Below, piece after piece: positions 32,691 to 44,034 of a DNA stretch of 64,000 nucleotides. The notes under the pieces are model-generated. The model saw only the letters and a program-made list of their open reading frames with translations. It had not been told where the DNA came from and searched no databases. The DNA lies in contig OX123182.2 of assembly GCA_944739405.2 (NCBI GenBank), positions 44,765,598-44,829,597 of the forward strand, read 5' to 3'. Source of the stretch: Euclidia mi (lineage: Eukaryota > Arthropoda > Insecta > Lepidoptera > Erebidae). The translations under genes and the position numbers were made by a program. Numbering within the stretch: the first letter of the stretch is position 1; each line of letters begins with the position of its first letter.

Positions 32691-33052
32691 ACAATAATTA
32701 TTAGTTTTTAAAAGTAAGTGAACGAAGTAATGACAGTGCACCATATGACAATGTATAATGTGACAGTACTGACAGATACACGATAGCACATGCGCGCGCA
32801 GCTCTAAATTATTACGGCGCATGCGTTATTACTGTCAATAGGTAGTGGGTTTGTCCCTACAAACTTCGACCCTCCCTAAAATCCCTCCCAGATTATTTTT
32901 TGCAACTAATTGTATCCTATGTGTTTTTCCTGGTTCTGAGCTACCTTCCCACCAATTTTCAGCCAAATCTGTTCAACCGTTCTTCAGTTATAAATAGTGT
33001 AACTAGAATATATAGATTAGTTCTTATCTGTTACAACTGATAACACTATTTA

Positions 33053-33293
33053 TGATCGATATCTAGGTCCCTACAGTTAGCACAAGTTTTAGATTAATGT
33101 TCATGTACTATGTAGTACTTTATATTAACGATTTAACTATTTACACTATTCTAGCTTTATTTTAACACTTTGACGCGTCCGGGAACCGAACCCGGTGTAC
33201 CGCACGATTAGATAACACTGATTTTATACGATTTTCACTCGCGGTTTCGAATACACTATTCACTGTCATAGTTTTTAATGTCTGTCGCGAACA
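33053..33293 (-). repeat. 3' LTR of BEL-1 (241 bp)
   Basis: On the minus strand it begins TGTTCGCGACAGACAT and ends GATATCGATCA. It has TATAAAA and AATAAA motifs. The purine-rich GGCGGGAGAGA lies directly before it on the same strand and fits a polypurine tract. Matches 43154-43394 with about three differences by eye. Confidence 0.9.
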
Positions 33294-33368
33294 TCTCTCC
33301 CGCCGTGCAGCAACGCGCGTGACCCGTCGTGTGGCGGTGCTGCAGAGCACCCGGTGAGCGACGCCTCG

Positions 33369-34940
33369 TCACTTGGGCAGGCGGACCAGCTTCTTAGCCG
33401 GCCGTTTGAGGACGCCTGCTGCTGTGCGCACCTCGACAGTGCGTATGGCGCCGTCGGCGCCCGGGTAGACAGCCACAACTCGACCGCGAGGCCAGGTATT
33501 GCGCGGGAGTTGGCCGTCGGCGATCAGGACGGGGTCGCCGACCTCGAGGTTGAGCCCAGACCCATGGGGCTCCCGCCGGTGTTGCAGCTCGGGTAGGTAC
33601 TCGCGCACCCAACGGCGCCAGAACATGTCGGCGAGGATTTGGGCGCGCCGCCAGTGCTTGCTGCTGTTGAGGTCAGCCTCGCTGAACTCGCCCTGGAGGG
33701 AGGCGAGCAAAACCACCAAACAGGATGTTGTTCGGGGTGATGGCCTCGCTGTCTGCTGCGTTGACGGAGACGTGTGTGAGGGGTCGACTGTTTACTGTGT
33801 ACTCGACCTCACACAGTAGTGTAGCTAGGACTTCTTTGTGCGGATGGCGCTCGTGAAGGACCGTATAGAGGGCGGTCTAAATGCACCTGACGAGGCGCTC
33901 CCATGCGCCCCCCATGAATGGCGCTGAGGGGGTGATGAAGTGCTATACGATGCCACGGCGACTCGCTTCTTCGGCGACGGCGTCTCGCATCTCTCGGTCG
34001 GCACCATGCATGTTGGTGCCGTTGTCCGAGTAGATCATTGCGGGGCAACCTCGGCGCGCTGCGAACCTGCACAGCGCCAAGATTGCGGAGTCGGCGCTCA
34101 GGCTGGCGGCGACCTCCAGATGTACTGCCCTGGAAGTGAGACATGTAAACAGTGCCACGTAACGTTTGTGACGCTGTCTACCGACGGTTACAGAGAGCGG
34201 CCCGAAATAATCAAGGCCCGTGTAGGTGAAGGGCCTCTGATGGTGAGCAAGGCGCGTCTTCGGATGATCCCCTATGGCTGGCTCAGGTGGCTGCGTTCTT
34301 CTAATGCGGCATGGTAGACAACTATGTACTATTTTCTTTGTAGTCGGCCGCAGACGAAGAATCCAATAGTGTTGGCGTATTTCATTGATCACCAACTCTG
34401 TACCGCTGTGATGTAATTTTCTATGTGTCCAATCTATGTATAGCTGTGTAATACGATGATCGCCGTCTAAGATTGGCGGTATCTTTGTCTGTTCTGAGAT
34501 CTCTTCTGTAGCTATTATACGACTGCGTAGAGTGATCATTCCGTTGTTTGTCTCTGGCGACACCTCCTCCGCGCCGCAGCTCCCGAAGGGCGGCGCCGAA
34601 AGGAGTTCTCTTGTCCCGCCTTCACAAGAAGGTCGTCGGCGTCGCGGTTGTGTTCTGCGGGGAGAAGCACGAAGTTTCGGGAGTCGGCGGCTGGACGAGA
34701 TGCCACTCTGCCCGACTTGATGTTGTGCTTCGTCTTCGTCATGTGACGCCAATCTGGATCCTTCTGTCTATTTTTCTGCGTTCTTTTATATAGAACCTTC
34801 TCTGCGGTTTTCTTACACAAAGCTATAAATTGTAGAACTCTCGCTGTTGCTCGTAAGAGCCTTTCCCATTTGGAAAATCTATACGGGTCCGGTACGGCTT
34901 CTATAATTCTATGTGTTTGACGTTTCTCTACAGCTGTCAT
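33369..34940 (-). pseudogene. pol: BEL-1 integrase and C-terminal domain, broken
   Basis: Integrase zinc-binding region (HRKLHHSGTELVINEIRQHY, CLPCRIRR) and catalytic core (TGLDYFGPLSV, YSDNGTNMHG, then GGAWERLVR carrying the glutamate). These are followed by the C-terminal domain seen in BEL/Pao integrases (WRRAQILADMFWRRW, GDPVLIADGQLPRNTWP, RGRVVAVYPGADG). The core is cut by stops just upstream of and within the segment around GGAWERLVR (near 33940 and 33885). The linker at 34750-34940 (FSKWERLLRATARVLQFI) is the usual RNase H to integrase spacer, partly in another frame. It would insert the cDNA; this copy cannot. Confidence 0.85.
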
Positions 34941-35162
34941 TGTGCGTTCTTCGCCTGTCGCGTCAGGGGCGATGTGCTACGGGCCATAGTGACGGGTCTT
35001 CGTACAGGAACGACGGTCCGGTGTACCACTCGTGTTCGGAGTTAAAGCCGTCTGGCACGTCGCGTGTAGCCGCATCCGCCGCGTTCATCTTCGTAGGTAC
35101 CCAGCTTTTTAACTTTAATTTTACAAATTACATTTTTAACTTTACTATGCTCTTCTATGGCG

Positions 35163-36490
35163 GCTAGGCGGTGCGCGACGAATGGTTTGTACGCCCGCGC
35201 TCCTTTTCTGATCAACGTCAGTACGGTCTTGCTGTCCGTTCAGTACACAACGACCTCGGGTTTGACGCGATGTTCTTCTATTACCGCTTGAGTGACTCGC
35301 GTACCCATGACGGCGGCTTGCAGTTCGAGTCTCGGGATTGACACCACCTTAAGCGGTGCCACTCTCGCCTTCGCCATAACGAGCGTCACGTGTACACGCC
35401 CATCTGGTGTAGTCACTCGCCACTACACCACTGTTGCGTAGGCCGCTTCGCTGGCGTCCGTAAAGACATGTACTTGGAGTGTACAGGCGTCACTGTACCC
35501 GGGGTAACACCGCTGGATGCGTATCGACTTCAACTGTTCTAAGTGCTGTATCCACGATGCCCATTGCACTCTGAGGCTTTCGTCAAACTTCTCGTCCCAA
35601 TTTGTACCGAGTCGCCAGGCTTCCTGTAGTATCTGTTTGGCTCGAACAGTCACGGGCGATGCGAGGCCGAGTGGGTCGTATAGCGACATAACCATTTTCA
35701 ACGCTTCTCGTTTGGTAGGCGCTTCGGTGCCGATGAGGCCGTCTGGAAGCCGTGCGAGTGTAAGGTTGAAGCTCAGCTCGTCCGCGCTCGTTTTCCACAT
35801 CAAGCCGAGAATTTTCTCTTCTTGCCCCTTGCTGGTGAGGCCGACTGTCTCCTGGCGATGTTGACTTTGTTCTATTGCTTTGATGACGTTTCTAGAGTTC
35901 GACACCCATTTCGTGAGGTGAAAGTGCGCTTGTCTGTGTATGTCTCGCACCCGTGACGGTATGCTCGTCGCTTCCTGCTCGTCTCTGAAGCTGTCCAGAT
36001 AGTCATCCATGTAATGGTTATCTATGATGGCTTCTGCTGCTTCTGGGTACTCTTCTGCGTGCTTGCGAGCATTCCAATTCTTCGCGAATATAGTTGTACA
36101 CGGTGAGCTTGCCGCGCCGAAGATAATGAACTTCATACGGTATTCCTGGGGCGGTCCCTCCCGCCGGTCACCTCTCCACAGGTAGTGCAGCGCGTCTCGG
36201 TCTTCTGGGCGTATTCTCACCTGCATAAACATCTCCGTTATATCAGCTGAGACGGCAACGCGGTGTCGACGGAACCTCATCAACACCCCCGGCAACGATT
36301 GTAGCAAGTCCGGTCCCGTGAGCAGGAAATCGTTGAGTGACACACCTCTGGTTTTCGCGGCGGCGTCGTGAACTATACGAATCTTCTCAGGCTTCATGGG
36401 GTTGTGTACATCGAAGTGAGGCAAGTACCAAGTCTTCCCTGGCGTACTATTCGTGGGAGCTTCTTCTGCGTATCCCTTTTCTATCAGCTA
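35163..36490 (-). pseudogene. pol: BEL-1 reverse transcriptase and RNase H, broken
   Basis: Reverse transcriptase with YLPHFDVHNP, RIVHDAAAKTRGVSLND, VSADITEMFMQV, FIIFGAASSP and the catalytic YMDDYLDSF. The Pao-type connection follows (SLYDPLGLASPVTVRAKQI, WDEKF), then RNase H with FTDASEAAYA, PRLELQAAVMG and YWTDS. Lesions: a stop at 35423 within RNase H, a TGA at 35240-35242 in place of the TGG of YWTDS, and a TAG near 36487 just before the reverse transcriptase. The YMDD-type box is normal for this superfamily. Confidence 0.87.
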
Positions 36491-38062
36491 GTTCATCTGT
36501 TCTGTATATCTTGTTTTCAACTCTATGTTTCTATCTAATTTTTTCTCTATGTGTGCGAGCCTCCTTCCCGCGTTCTCGTAACTATCTGGCATGACGATGT
36601 CTTCTTGTTTCCACAGAAGAGCCGTCTCTATATGTCTATCTTCTAACTATTTCGTATGTTTTTCTAACATATCTGTAGCCCGCTTCTCGGGGTCCGAGTT
36701 CGGTCGACGTGGGTTCACTATGAGCGATTCCAGAGCGAAATATTATTTCAGTTGCGCTTCTATGTTTGCATCTGTGGCGGAGAGACCGTTGACGAAGTGT
36801 ACGGTGTTTCCCAAGGTGCGTGAGCGCGCGCCGTGCAGCACCCATCCCAGCGACGTAAGCGACGCCACCGGTTGATCGTTGGGTCCTCTTCGTACTGCGT
36901 TCGCTATGAGCAGGTGCCAGTTGCCCTATTAGCACCTTCGGCACGCCTATGTCGTACACCAGCTTCTTCTTGATGCCTTCGAGGTGTTTGCAGTCTATCA
37001 GGTCCTCTTCGGCGATCTTCTGCGGCGATAGGTGCAGGCTGGCTACGGTGCGCGCACACAAAGGCACTTGTTTGCTGTCGGCGCCGGCTCCTCGTATGTG
37101 TATGTCTACGCGTCGCGACGTTGGCATGACGATCGACGTATGGCGCGGATCGTAAACGGGTCCAGGTTCCCTTCCGCGCCGACTTCCTTGGCTATGTCTT
37201 CGTCTATGAGCGATACGGTGCTTCCGTCGTCGAGTAGGGCGAACGTAGACGCCTCTCCCGCCGGTCCGACTATCTGCACGGGCACTATCTTTAAGTATGC
37301 TTGAGCCTTTGCACGTATGCACGAACTGGCGACCGTTTCTTGCTTTTCTATGTTCACGTCTTCGGTCCTATGGGCTCCTCTATCGTAGTGAAGCAGCTGG
37401 TTGTGTGTAGCGCGGCATCCTACTACACCGCACTTCTTGGGCTTGCACGAGTGTTCAATTCGGCGTATGCGTAAGCAGCGAAAACACAATCCATGCTGCT
37501 TAGCTAGCTGCCATCTCTTCTCTGCGTTGGCGTTACGAAACGTGCTGCAGGCCGACGAGTAGTGTCCTTCGCGTTCACATATCCTGCACTTCGCGTTAGA
37601 CGTGTCCGTATGGGTTCGCTTCTCCGTCGCCGTCGCCGTGTATGTCCTCTGCACGGTACGTCTGCTTGGCGGCCCATCGGTGATGTTCTCAGCCGGTGCG
37701 AACGCGCTACAGTAACGCGCATACTCCGTCACGAAGTCACTGAATCGGCTGAGATCTGGCTTCGAATGGCACTTCTCGGTGTACATCTTGTACCACTGCA
37801 CACGTAGCGAGTTCGGTAGCTTCTCGGTCAACACACGCACTAGCTCTGCATTGATGAGGTAGTGTTCCTTTTTCAACGCACGAAGTGTGACGACGCCGCT
37901 TCTAATCTTGCTCGCGAACGCGCATATGTCCTTAGGTGCTTCGCTACAGCGTGGCAGGGTTCTCAGCTTGTCCGTCTCTGCCTTTGCGATCGAGTCTGGT
38001 CGTCCGAACTGCAGCTCCAACTCCTTCATGATTTCATCCGGTCGCGCATGCCCAATCAGTTC
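36491..38062 (-). pseudogene. gag-pol: BEL-1 gag C-terminus and protease
   Basis: Opens at about 38062 with EIMKELELQFGRPD and continues through VVTLRALKKEHYLINAELVR and zinc knuckles (CRICEREGHYSSAC, CFRCLRIRRIEHSC). The protease has FALLDDGSTVSLID. After a frameshift near 37150, RRVDIHIRGAG and LVYDIGVPKVLIGQ continue it. After another near 36900, the linker continues as FVNGLSATDANIEAQLKYYF, reaching the reverse transcriptase. The gag N-terminal half that should precede EIMKEL is absent: the sequence becomes AT-rich and unrelated above 38062. Confidence 0.85.
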
Positions 38063-38420
38063 CGAGCTAACTGTGGAACTTCAGTTTCAAACATTATGTG
38101 AACTACAATTTTACCAATTCGAGATTATTGGTAGACAATAATTTGAAACAGTTGATTTATCATATTATTTTATAATTTTATGATATTTTGTTTTGTGACA
38201 TTTCGTGTTGTGTGGGATTCACTATCGGCACATGCAGTAAGTAAAAGGAAATAGATTATTGAAATTATATCTTAAAGGTATAATACTATATTTGCTTAAA
38301 TTTAATTCTTATTTTTAGGTACAAAATTGATCAACATTGATGGTATACTACAATAATGGAGAATATAATGTTAAATCGTTTGTCTGTGATTGCTAAAGAG
38401 ATACAATCGCTAAGTAATGA
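38063..38420. other. AT-rich junction sequence
   Basis: Links BEL-1 gag to the BEL-2 RNase H. No LTR is recognisable, although a 3' LTR for BEL-2 would be expected here if that element were simple. Confidence 0.55.
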
Positions 38421-39222
38421 TTATGTCGGTCTGTGGTCAATAACGGATGAAAATATAAAAGATGCACGTATAATATCGGCTAAACTCCAACTAGCTGGAC
38501 CCCGTACCAAAAATTCTGGACCATTCAACCACTTGTGTCTAACTTCTTGTAACGTCGCTGGTCGATTGGCTACATCTGCAGGATTTCGTTCAGAAGAAAC
38601 ATGTCTCATGACAAACAATTTTTTATTCCTCTTAATTTCATCAATCCGTTTTGATACGAATGGTGTTAGTAATTTATTAGAGTTGAACCAATCTATAACT
38701 GTCTGACTATCAGTCCATACCAATTGCTTTGTAATATTAATTGAATTTGAATATATTTAACAACATATTGTATTAAAGGGCTTCCTGTTTATACCCCTAA
38801 CAGTTCAAGTCGTGGTATTTTCAAGTTATCTTGGTCTTTGGTTGGTACCAGAAGTGATTTTCCAATGACGAAACTTTTAGCGTTATTTCCAACCACATAG
38901 ACCATTGCTGCATAAGCTTTAGTAGATGCGTTTTCTTGATTTTCAATATCATTTGTATGCATGACCGTTTGTCCAATAATTCAGTGGATAAATTTGTATC
39001 CCATTTTATCTTTTGTTTCCACAACTCTTGCAGAAATAATTTTACTGCTAGCAATGCAGGCACTACATACTTACATGGTCGTAGACAGAAGCAATAACTT
39101 TTTAAACGCCTCTTTTGGTTACAACCTTTGGTTTGTTAAATTAAATCTCAAATGAAGTGTGTCTGTTACCAACATCGTAGAACCATAGCTGTTCACAATG
39201 TACATAGTGCTTGTAGATTCCC
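38421..39222 (-). pseudogene. pol: BEL-2 reverse transcriptase end and RNase H
   Basis: Degraded. The right part reads KVIASVYDHVSM and AVKLFLQELWKQKIKWD, the last part of a Pao-type reverse transcriptase. Then IPRLELLG and VWTDSQTVIDWFNS (RNase H) and VMRHVSSERNPADVANR follow. Many stops and frame changes. The protease and the catalytic YMDD region are missing: the sequence jumps from the gag end (39225) almost straight to the reverse transcriptase end. Confidence 0.8.
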
Positions 39223-39224
39223 AT

Positions 39225-40421
39225 TCACTCTTCTTCGCTAAATATCTTGGGACATAACGCCCTATTATGTCCTGCTGATCTACCACAATGCCAACAAGGT
39301 TTTTTGTGTACGCATTGCTTATACATATGTCCCACTTGAAGACAATTCAAACATCGGTTACTTTCTTTCAATTTTATTGTTCTATCTTGAAGAGTTTTAA
39401 ATTGTCTACATTTATAATTAAAATGGTCATTACCACAAAAGACACAGCTTAACTTCTTTCTTTTAAACTCCATCTTGTTTTCATCTTGTCTGTTGTGAAA
39501 ATTTCGTTTATTACATTGATAATTTTGATTGTTTCTTGGTTTAATTAAATTGAAGTTATGAGTTTTATTCCTCCTGTCTTGTTTAGTTTGATTACTATTA
39601 ATATTTTTTTTCACTTTGTGACTTTTCTGTTTTGCTGTATAGTGCTTGAACAGTATATTGAGAATTTTCTAGTGTAGTTCCTTCAATTATCCTTTTTGCT
39701 TCTTCCTTGGCTAAAATTATTAATGCCAGCTGTTTTTTCATATTGTCAATGGACTCATAAGACCCTATTCTCATTTTCAATTCAAATATTATCTCTTGAG
39801 GAAATTTTTCCATAATCATGTATCTCATAGTCGTAGACTCAGTATCCTCTCCCATAGATTGAAGAACTCTCATGTGTCTTTCCACTTCATCTAATACTTG
39901 TCTGCACTCATCTATTCCTCCAGCTCTCTTAATATTTGAGAGAGCTTTGTGATGGGCGTATATTATTTCGCCTTCTTTACCATATCTAGTTTTAAGTATA
40001 TCAACGCAATTTGATAATTTCTATTGGTTATATTCAATCCATCTATAAGTCTTGCCGCATCGCCTATCAAAGAACTTTTAAGGTAGAGTAGTTTATCAAC
40101 ATCGTTCAGTCTCCTTCTAGACATATTAGAAACAAATTGATCCCAAAACTGATGCCATTCTAATAAGTTTCCACCAAATTGAGGTAAACTCAAATCAGGT
40201 AATTTACTGTAACATAATGCTCCGTTTTCTTTCGTTGATGTTGTTGAGAATTCATTTTTCATTTGAATTTTTACTTCTAATTCAGCCAATGCTTGCTCCC
40301 CTTGTAATTGGTAGTTTGTTAAATTTGATATTTCATCAGCATTAGGTTCCTGACTTATATTAAAGTAACTGTTCAAATCAGTATTGAAGCGAGACAGAAG
40401 TGAAGTTTCAAAACATTCCAT
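39225..40421 (-). pseudogene. gag: BEL-2 gag
   Basis: The start near 40421 gives MECFETSLLSRFNTDLN, then the BEL/Pao gag core (LPDLSLPQFGGNLLEWHQFW, FVSNMSRRRLNDVDKLLYLK, LIGDAARLIDG). After a frame change near 39960, VLQSMGEDTESTTMRYM and LALIILAKEEAKRI follow. After a second near 39600, three knuckle-like motifs follow: CVFCGNDHFNYKC, CLNCLQVGHMYKQC and CWHCGRSAGHNRALC. It would form the particle and bind RNA. The AT-rich codon use differs sharply from GC-rich BEL-1, so these are two separate families. Confidence 0.88.
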
Positions 40422-40476
40422 CCGCCACGCTATTTCATAAGATACAATATTGCATTACATTTAAACCGAGGATCTT

Positions 40477-40494
40477 ATCCCAGCATCTCTACCA
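40477..40494 (-). other. BEL-2 primer-binding site
   Basis: Minus strand TGGTAGAGATGCTGGGAT directly after the LTR end, in the position and with the TGG start expected of a primer-binding site. The gag start follows about 55 bp later. Confidence 0.65.
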
Positions 40495-40806
40495 TGTCGG
40501 CGAGGTATTATGTTGCTTAAGGGGTTTGTAACTGAACGCCGATAGATATTACAGTTTGACTAATGTGAGCGGAAAGATGGAATGTTTGACTTACATCTCG
40601 AAACGTAGACAGCTCTTTTGACCTCGATGCCAAGCATTTGTCAGTATGTTTCTTCCAGAATCATTTCAGTGCGACCTGTAGGTTAACAGGTTATATGATT
40701 CCACTGTCCGGCAGTCTAGTATTGCAGTTCTATCAATTTCTATTTAGATTACAAATATATAACTCTCTGGGTATAATTTCATAATAATATCTACTACCTG
40801 TATACA
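40495..40806 (-). repeat. BEL-2 5' LTR (312 bp)
   Basis: On the minus strand begins TGTATACAGGTAGTAG and ends CCTCGCCGACA. An inverted copy of the same 312 bp lies at 42550-42861 with roughly nine differences by eye. Confidence 0.88.
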
Positions 40807-41472
40807 GGTCTTTATAATAACGCCAATACCTGTCGGATATTTCACCGCTGCCAAGGTATTTTAACCCATATCCTGCGCAAGGCCCGCTTTGCCCAACGCA
40901 CGAAATGCAACGTCATTTCAAATACATTTTAATTTTTACGTAGACTTGCAGAAAAACGTAAATAATATAGCATGAATTATAAGCCTTCCTGGCTTCGTTA
41001 CGAGCTTATCTAACTAGTTATATATTTCAATATGTAAATAAAACTGACCTGTTCTCGCAGCGATGTAATATATTTTGATTTTGAGAAATTTCATTGGTAT
41101 AAATTGTAAACTTTATCACAATTTGTCGAATATCCACACATAATCACCAAACGAGCACTTTATTACGTTAAAATAATATAAAATGTGCGAAGATAACTCA
41201 ACTCATTTTACTTTAGAATCATAATTTCACCATAAGACGTTTTTGTTTACGCGACGAAAAATAACGGCCGCCATTCTTTGGGAACGTAATAAGTGCATTA
41301 CAAAAGTTTCGTTACTTTTTCACTGCAATATTTATGACTTTTCGATAAACTATAACTCAATGTGAAATCTACACTTATTTTCCAGTAGTTCTGTATATAA
41401 TACTTATAAGATTACTCAATATTTTCTTATTACAAACAATTTTTCTTTTCTCGTGCACACTTATTTTAATAT
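40807..41472. other. Non-BEL sequence between the two BEL-2 halves
   Basis: AT-rich, no ORF or repeat recognised except the palindromic LTR edge ACCTGTATACAGGT. It ends where the 377-bp repeat begins. Confidence 0.5.
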
Positions 41473-41849
41473 CTCCCAAAAAATGCCGTCACACAAGGGT
41501 CCGCCCACTATATTTTCTATTGAAAAACTATTATATACTAAATTTATATATGTAATTTTGGTAGGCCGTTATGTGCAACTATATGGGGCATCTATTAAAA
41601 CAAACACCATGAAAATATCTTTATTCAATTCGAACTTATTACATGAAAACCTATGATGCATAAGAAAAAATACAGATTTTCTTAAGTAAACTCTATCGTA
41701 CATAAACAAAGTTTATGATAATCATGCAAATGTTTATTATTGTGTTTATTTTAACTATATAAGGTAATAACTAGCAATAAGAAAGTACCTAGACATGATT
41801 TCAAGCCTATACGAAGCTAAGAAACACTTATAAAAACTATAAAACGACT
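41473..41849 (+). repeat. 377-bp interspersed repeat, copy 2
   Basis: Same limits as the copy at 30936-31312 and very similar. Its right end abuts the BEL-2 integrase fragment directly, so it marks a breakpoint of the rearranged BEL-2. Confidence 0.9.
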
Positions 41850-42455
41850 TGGCCTAAGGACAGAAACACAGTTTCGACATTTCTCGTTGGGGAGAGTCTC
41901 ACGTATAATGTAATTTTAGAACAAGATGATATTAAAGAAGACCAGAATTTAAATATTGGTAAACCAATTTCAAGTGAACATCCAGATCAACTAGATTCAA
42001 AAGTGATGAAAATAAAAGGATACAAAGCGAATAATTTTCTGAAGAATTAAATAGAAAAGGAACAAATCTAAAAAGGAATTTAGACGGATGTGGATGGCAT
42101 ACTCAGATGTAAAGGACGTCTTATAAATACGGATTGGTCTTATAACACAAGGACAAAAGTTATCACATATGGATCCCAAAGAGAGTGAATATTTAAATAG
42201 TATCATATTGAAACCCACAAAAAAAGATAATAACCATGATGGTACAAACCATCAGCAGAAGAAGGCTAACTTGCGTTAAGAAGAATGATTTCAACAAGAA
42301 GAATACAAACGCTTGTTATCTCAGACAACGCGTTACATTTCAAATTGATATCTGAAATACTATCCAATGCATATTTTGTGGAGAGATTCTACGAACGACT
42401 AGTCGGATTAGTGAAACATTGCATGAAAAGGACACTACAAAATACCTTTAAGTAA
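41850..42455 (+). pseudogene. pol: BEL-2 integrase region, opposite strand
   Basis: Plus-strand remnant. Pieces such as TFLVGESLTYNVILEQDDIK, RCKGRLINTD, ISDNALHFKLISEILS and FVERFYERLVGLVKHCMKR match the linker, the DN-containing core segment and the glutamate-bearing motif of BEL/Pao integrases. The frame is broken several times. It runs directly to the LTR at 42550, so it is the true 3' end of a BEL-2 copy. It faces away from the BEL-2 gag half. Confidence 0.78.
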
Positions 42456-42549
42456 TAGTCAATTGTCAAACATTGTCAAATAAATAGAGGCTAGAATAGA
42501 TACACGACCTTTAACATGTGTTGATAACCAAATAGAACTTATAAAGACC

Positions 42550-42861
42550 TGTATACAGGTAGTAGATATTATTATGAAATTATACCCATAAAGTTATATA
42601 TTTGTAATCTAAATAGAAATTGATTGAACTGCAATACTAGACTGCCGGACAGTGGAATCATATAACCTTTTAACCTACAGGTCGCACTGAAATGATACTG
42701 GAAGAAACATACTGACAAATGCTTGGCATCGAGGTCAAAAGAGCTGTCTAGGTTTCGAGATGTAAGTCAAACATTCCATCTTTCCACTCACATTAGTCAA
42801 ACTGTAATATCTATCGGCGTTCAGTTACAAACCCCTTAAGCAACATTATACCTCGCCGACA
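42550..42861 (+). repeat. BEL-2 3' LTR, inverted relative to the other
   Basis: TGTATACAGG to CCGACA, 312 bp, reverse complement of 40495-40806 with a few differences. The 11 bp before the LTR start (TTATAAAGACC) are also shared with the flank of the other LTR, which is unexpected for independent flanks. Confidence 0.88.
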
Positions 42862-42871
42862 CTCACAGAAG

Positions 42872-43147
42872 ATGGACGTTCATCAACAGGGAGGTGATTC
42901 GCTGAAGCCGTTCATCACGGATCTCACCTCCGCAATCGCCGCGCTCGCCGACAGGAAGCCACCGGACACATCGATAGTTGCACCACACCCGGCGGTTTCG
43001 AAAGTCATCATGACGCTACCGACGTTCGGCGGCGCGCACACCGAGTGCCTGTCGTTCAAGGCGATATACGACACCACCAAGAATTTCTTCAACAACGTGG
43101 AGAATACAGCGAGACTGAGAAGAAGTCTCAAGGGAAGCGCGTTAGAA
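42872..43147 (+). pseudogene. gag: BEL/Pao gag N-terminal fragment (BEL-1-like)
   Basis: The ATG at 42872 opens MDVHQQGGDSLKPFI, then IMTLPTFGGAHTECLSFKAI, NVENTARLRRSLKGSALETV and a stop. This is the first half of a BEL/Pao Gag. Its GC-rich codon use is like BEL-1, not BEL-2. Its break point (after GSALETV) is close to where the minus-strand BEL-1 gag resumes (EIMKELEL at 38062), so the two may be halves of one gene separated and inverted. It lies 10 bp after the BEL-2 LTR. Confidence 0.75.
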
Positions 43148-43153
43148 ACAGTA

Positions 43154-43394
43154 TGATCGATATCTAGGTCCCTACAGTTAGCACAAGTTTTAGACTAATG
43201 TTCATGTACTATGTCGTACTTTATATTAACGATTTAACTATTTACACTATTCTAGCTTTATTTTAACACTTTGACGCGTCCGGGAACCGAACCCGGTGTA
43301 CCGCACGATTAGATAACACTGATTTTATACGATTTTCACTCGCGGTTTCGAATACACTATTCACTGTCATAGTTCTTAATGTCTGTCGCGAACA
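43154..43394 (-). repeat. BEL-1 LTR, second copy (241 bp)
   Basis: Same 241 bp and same orientation as 33053-33293 with about three differences by eye. Its inner flank is gag coding sequence, not a primer-binding site. I see no 5-bp duplication around it. Confidence 0.9.
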
Positions 43395-43671
43395 CTTTTA
43401 TTATAAGAAATTACTTATATTTTTGCTTGCTCAAAGGACCATGGGCGGAATCGTCCCCACCCATCAACAGAAATGAAATGTAGCTCAATCGATACATCTT
43501 GGCAAGATGATATTTTTTTACTATGGCGACGTTGCCCAAATGCATGGGGTTGTCATAGTAATTAACGTTTAAAGAAATATTTTGTTTACGCATTCTTGAC
43601 GATTAATTGTAAAATACCTACTCATTTATCTATTATAGGAAGTTATGGTACATTCTACCACATGCATACAA

Positions 43672-43888
43672 CACCATCTAGTCCCAAACTAAGTAGAAGC
43701 TTGTAATATGGGTACTAGATAATGGATAAACAATCATAAATACTTCTTTTTTTGTAAATACATACATATTATATATAGAAACACCCAGACCAAGACAAAT
43801 ATCCATGGTCATGCACACAAATGTTTGACTTGTGCGGAAATCGAACTCGCGACCTTCGGCGTAGCAGCCGCGGCACCAACCGGTCGTC
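43672..43888 (-). mobile_element. SINE-C, full copy with tRNA-like head
   Basis: The minus strand begins ACCGGTTGGTGCCGCGGCTG, then GGTCGCGAGTTCGATTTCC (B-box-like), then the body shared with 8543-8691. It reads as a tRNA-derived SINE. Confidence 0.75.
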
Positions 43889-44034
43889 AATATAGTATAT
43901 AAAAATAGACCAGTAATATTAACACTCTATTACTTTTGTTATTTGCCTGCTATGAGCATTGTAAGAATGGATATTAGAAGACAATGAATTTAAATGATTC
44001 ATTCATTTATATTCGTTATGTTCTAATTTTTCTT

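Larger units (their letters stand above)
33053..38062 (-). mobile_element. BEL/Pao retrotransposon BEL-1, 5' end missing here
   Basis: GC-rich minus-strand element. From right to left: gag C-terminal half with zinc knuckles and protease, reverse transcriptase, RNase H, integrase, C-terminal domain, polypurine tract, 3' LTR. The gag N-terminus and 5' LTR are not in place. A gag start of the same style lies at 42872 on the plus strand and a matching LTR at 43154-43394. Several nonsense changes and frameshifts show that the coding region is dead. Confidence 0.88.

Noticed and set aside
34532..37304. Plus-strand ORFs within BEL-1
   Set aside because: They are antisense to gag-pol, which has clear protease, reverse transcriptase and integrase motifs on the minus strand.
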